This document shows positions 5,465 through 7,577 of a DNA stretch of 7,577 nt, piece after piece. The position numbers and the translations under genes are program-made. The notes under the pieces were generated by a model, which did no database searches, was not told the origin of the DNA, and was given only the letters and a program-made list of their open reading frames with translations. Within the stretch, counting starts at the first letter, position 1; each line of letters begins with the position of its first letter. Origin of the DNA: an uncultured Clostridium sp. (GTDB lineage: Bacteria > Bacillota > Clostridia > Oscillospirales > Acutalibacteraceae); contig URIN01000063.1 in NCBI GenBank assembly GCA_900547915.1, positions 1 through 7,577 of the forward strand, written 5' to 3'.

Positions 5465-6517
5465 ATGATAAACCGCAGAAAATCAAAAAAAATAAAGCTT
5501 AAGGATACATATATCGGCGGTGATTCGCCCATACTTGTTCAGTCAATGCTCAATATCCCCGCGGCTGATATCGAAGGCTCGGTAAATCAGGCAAAGGAAC
5601 TTGCGGCAGCAGGCTGTCAGGTCATACGCTTCGCTATTCCCAACGAGGAAGCACTTAATCTTATAGAGCCTATCAAAAAGGCTGTTGATGTTCCTCTTGT
5701 TGCGGACATTCATTTTGATTATAAACTTGCTATTGGCGCCGCTGAAAGAGGTATAGATAAGATAAGAATAAATCCTGGTAATATCGGTGATGAAGCAAGA
5801 GTAAAAGCCGTTGCGGATATATGCAGGCAAAAGCAGATACCAATCAGAATAGGCGTAAACAGCGGCTCACTTGAAAAACATATACTTGAAAAGTACGGCG
5901 CTCCTACACCTCAGGCAATGGTTGAATCGGCGCTTTATCACGCATCTCTGCTTGAAAAATTTGATTTTGACGATATCGTTATCTCCATAAAATCTTCAGA
6001 TGTAAATACTATGATAGCCGCTTATGAACTTGCCGCTGAGCAGTGCAATTATCCGCTTCATCTCGGCGTTACCGAAGCGGGTACGGAGCGTATGGGCATA
6101 ATTAAGTCAGCAATAGGCATCGGTTCTCTGCTGACACGCGGAATAGGCGATACAATCAGAGTAAGCCTTTCGGATACTCCCGTAAAAGAAGTATTTGCCG
6201 CATTTGATATATTAAAAGCAATAGGTCTTAAAAAGGATTGCCCGTATCTTATTTCCTGCCCCACCTGCGGCAGAACAAAAATAGACCTTATAGGTCTTGC
6301 AAAACAGGTAGAGGAAAGACTTCGCGACTGCAAAAAGCCTATCAAAGTTGCAGTAATGGGCTGTATTGTAAACGGTCCCGGAGAAGCGCGTGAAGCCGAT
6401 ATCGGAATTGCGGGCGGAGACGGCTGCGGCCTTATTTTCAAAAAGGGCGAGATACTCAGAAAAGTGCCCGAAAACCAACTTTTGGATGAATTGATGAAAG
6501 AGATAGATAAATTATAA
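5465..6517 (+). CDS. ispG: 4-hydroxy-3-methylbut-2-enyl diphosphate synthase (IspG/GcpE)
   Basis: IspG is the penultimate MEP-pathway enzyme, a [4Fe-4S] protein that reductively converts MEcPP to HMBPP using ferredoxin or flavodoxin. The 350-residue product is the compact bacterial two-domain form, without the extra domain of plant enzymes. A TIM-barrel domain (about 1-255) includes ILVQSMLN (23-30), LVADIHFDYKLA (78-89), KIRINPGNIG (99-108), PIRIGVNSGSLE (126-137) and LHLGVTEAG (198-206). The C-terminal cluster domain has SCPTCGRTKIDL (264-275) and VAVMGCIVNGPGEA (295-308). Cys265, Cys268, Cys300 and Glu307 match the E. coli cluster ligands Cys270, Cys273, Cys305 and Glu312, so the enzyme looks intact. 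It lies with dxr and uppS of the same isoprenoid route. Its TAA stop overlaps the polC ATG. Confidence 0.97.
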   Translation: MINRRKSKKIKLKDTYIGGDSPILVQSMLNIPAADIEGSVNQAKELAAAGCQVIRFAIPNEEALNLIEPIKKAVDVPLVADIHFDYKLAIGAAERGIDKIRINPGNIGDEARVKAVADICRQKQIPIRIGVNSGSLEKHILEKYGAPTPQAMVESALYHASLLEKFDFDDIVISIKSSDVNTMIAAYELAAEQCNYPLHLGVTEAGTERMGIIKSAIGIGSLLTRGIGDTIRVSLSDTPVKEVFAAFDILKAIGLKKDCPYLISCPTCGRTKIDLIGLAKQVEERLRDCKKPIKVAVMGCIVNGPGEAREADIGIAGGDGCGLIFKKGEILRKVPENQLLDELMKEIDKL

Positions 6518-7577
6518 TGAATTTATTTCAGGATTATTTTTCGGATTATGTTGATAATTTTCAGCTTTCCTCACTCGGAAACGGAGTTATTAAACGTTTT
6601 GCCATAAAACGCAAAGAGAGGGAACTTACTATCGTGCTCTCTTTGGACGAACTGGTTGATTATTCCGTTTTTAAATCGGCGGAGGAAAGCATAAAAGAAA
6701 ATATGGCGCTCAAAAAGGTTTTTATCAGACCTCGCTATGTGAGCGGTATTTTTGAGCCATCTTATCTTCCGAGCATAGTGGAATTCGTAAAGAAAAACAA
6801 TCCCGCCGCAAACGGATTTTTTGACGGAGCAGACGCGGATCTTAATGACAGTGTGCTCACTGTTAATCTCAAAAAAGGCGGCAGGGAGATACTTATCGCC
6901 CAGAAAGTGCACGAAGAACTTGAAAGTGTTATATTTGACCTTTTCGGTCTTGATCTCAAAATCGAACTGGTGGAAATTGAAAATTACGACATAGAAAAAG
7001 AAGTTAAAAAAGCATATGAAAAACTGCGTGCCGATAAAGAGCAGGAAAAGATAGAGCAGGAGAAAAATGTTCAGCACAAACTGCTTGGTGACATTCCCGT
7101 TTATATCGACACAAAGAAAAATATATACGGCAAAAATATCAAAGAAAAGCCAAAGAACATAGCCGACATCAATATTGATGACGGCGTTGTTACCGTCTGG
7201 GGGGACCTGCTCAAGTATGAGGTGAAGGAAACCAGAAGAGGCGGCAACAAGATATTTACTTTTAATATCACGGATTATACTTCATCGGTAACCTGCAAGA
7301 TGTTTGATTCAAACAATGTTATCGATTCAATTGTAAACCGCCTTTCACAGGCAAAAACTATAATGGTAACAGGCCGTTATCAGCCTGATAAATATACAAA
7401 CGAATATATGATTTCGCCTGACGGCATCGCCTCGGTTATGAAGGCTGAAAAAGAGGATAATGCCCCAGAGAAAAGAGTGGAACTTCACCTTCATACTTCT
7501 CTTTCCGCAATGGACGGTATCTCTTCTCCCACATCGCTTGTAAAGAGAGCGGCAAAGTGGGGACATAAGGCAATAGC
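6517..7577 (+). CDS. polC: DNA polymerase III subunit alpha, PolC type (5' part, cut by window edge)
   Basis: PolC is the Gram-positive replicative DNA polymerase with built-in 3'-5' exonuclease, about 1400 residues in family members. The frame is open from the ATG at 6517 to the window end without a stop (353 codons plus two bases), so only the N-terminal quarter is seen. Residues 1 to about 155 fit the PolC N-terminal domain. Residues 158-188 are a highly charged, probably helical stretch. About 223-310 is the OB-fold domain (VVTVWGDLLKYEVKETRRGG, then NITDYTSSVTCKMF at 250-263). From 320 the PHP domain begins with RVELHLHTSLSAMDG (320-334), whose His324 and His326 are metal-site residues, and WGHKAI at the edge. 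The polymerase and exonuclease domains lie outside. The ATG shares its A with the ispG stop (TAATG), and only a weak, distant purine run (AAAGAGA, 6497-6503) precedes it, so coupling to ispG translation is likely. Confidence 0.95.
   Translation, partial: MNLFQDYFSDYVDNFQLSSLGNGVIKRFAIKRKERELTIVLSLDELVDYSVFKSAEESIKENMALKKVFIRPRYVSGIFEPSYLPSIVEFVKKNNPAANGFFDGADADLNDSVLTVNLKKGGREILIAQKVHEELESVIFDLFGLDLKIELVEIENYDIEKEVKKAYEKLRADKEQEKIEQEKNVQHKLLGDIPVYIDTKKNIYGKNIKEKPKNIADINIDDGVVTVWGDLLKYEVKETRRGGNKIFTFNITDYTSSVTCKMFDSNNVIDSIVNRLSQAKTIMVTGRYQPDKYTNEYMISPDGIASVMKAEKEDNAPEKRVELHLHTSLSAMDGISSPTSLVKRAAKWGHKAI

Noticed and set aside
6571..7077. A 168-codon minus-strand frame rich in Phe, Leu and Ile that looks like a membrane protein.
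   Set aside because: It is the reverse complement of the Lys/Glu/Asn-rich N-terminal part of polC, which naturally reads as Phe/Leu/Ile. polC matches its family here.

Overview
The window is a housekeeping operon from a low-to-moderate GC Gram-positive bacterium, most likely of class Clostridia (Ruminococcaceae/Oscillospiraceae-like; this is inference). The evidence is the gene order pyrH-frr-uppS-cdsA-dxr-rseP-ispG-polC, a Gram-positive-type PolC polymerase, and AT-rich intergenic DNA with strong purine-rich ribosome binding sites. All eight genes lie on the + strand. I see no mobile element, CRISPR array, tRNA or rRNA.

Layout: positions 1-132 hold an intrinsic terminator from an upstream unit (probably rpsB-tsf, which usually precedes pyrH, but it is not visible here) and an AT-rich putative promoter. 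Then come pyrH (UMP kinase) and frr (ribosome recycling factor). A 162-base gap follows, containing a good intrinsic terminator or attenuator and a structured leader. Next are uppS and cdsA, 2 bases apart, then dxr, rseP (GTG start) and, after a 74-base structured gap, ispG. The ispG stop overlaps the polC start (TAATG). polC runs off the right edge after 353 codons.

The genes link nucleotide supply and translation (pyrH, frr), isoprenoid precursor synthesis by the MEP pathway (dxr, ispG), the undecaprenyl carrier for wall synthesis (uppS), phospholipid precursor (cdsA), envelope stress proteolysis (rseP) and replication (polC). In Bacillus subtilis proS sits between the rseP homologue and polC; here ispG occupies that place, so three isoprenoid genes share one operon.

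The most interesting signal is in the leaders. The three isoprenoid genes uppS, dxr and ispG, and none of the other five, have the identical nonamer GAAAGGCAG 17-19 bases upstream of their start codons. In each case it directly follows a hairpin whose stem contains GCGC. Upstream of uppS, three tandem 7-mers (AAGGCRN) let one left arm pair in two alternative registers, one leaving the ribosome binding site free and the other covering it. This could be a shared post-transcriptional control or a genome-wide intergenic repeat; the window alone cannot separate the two. No exotic new system is evident in the protein-coding content.
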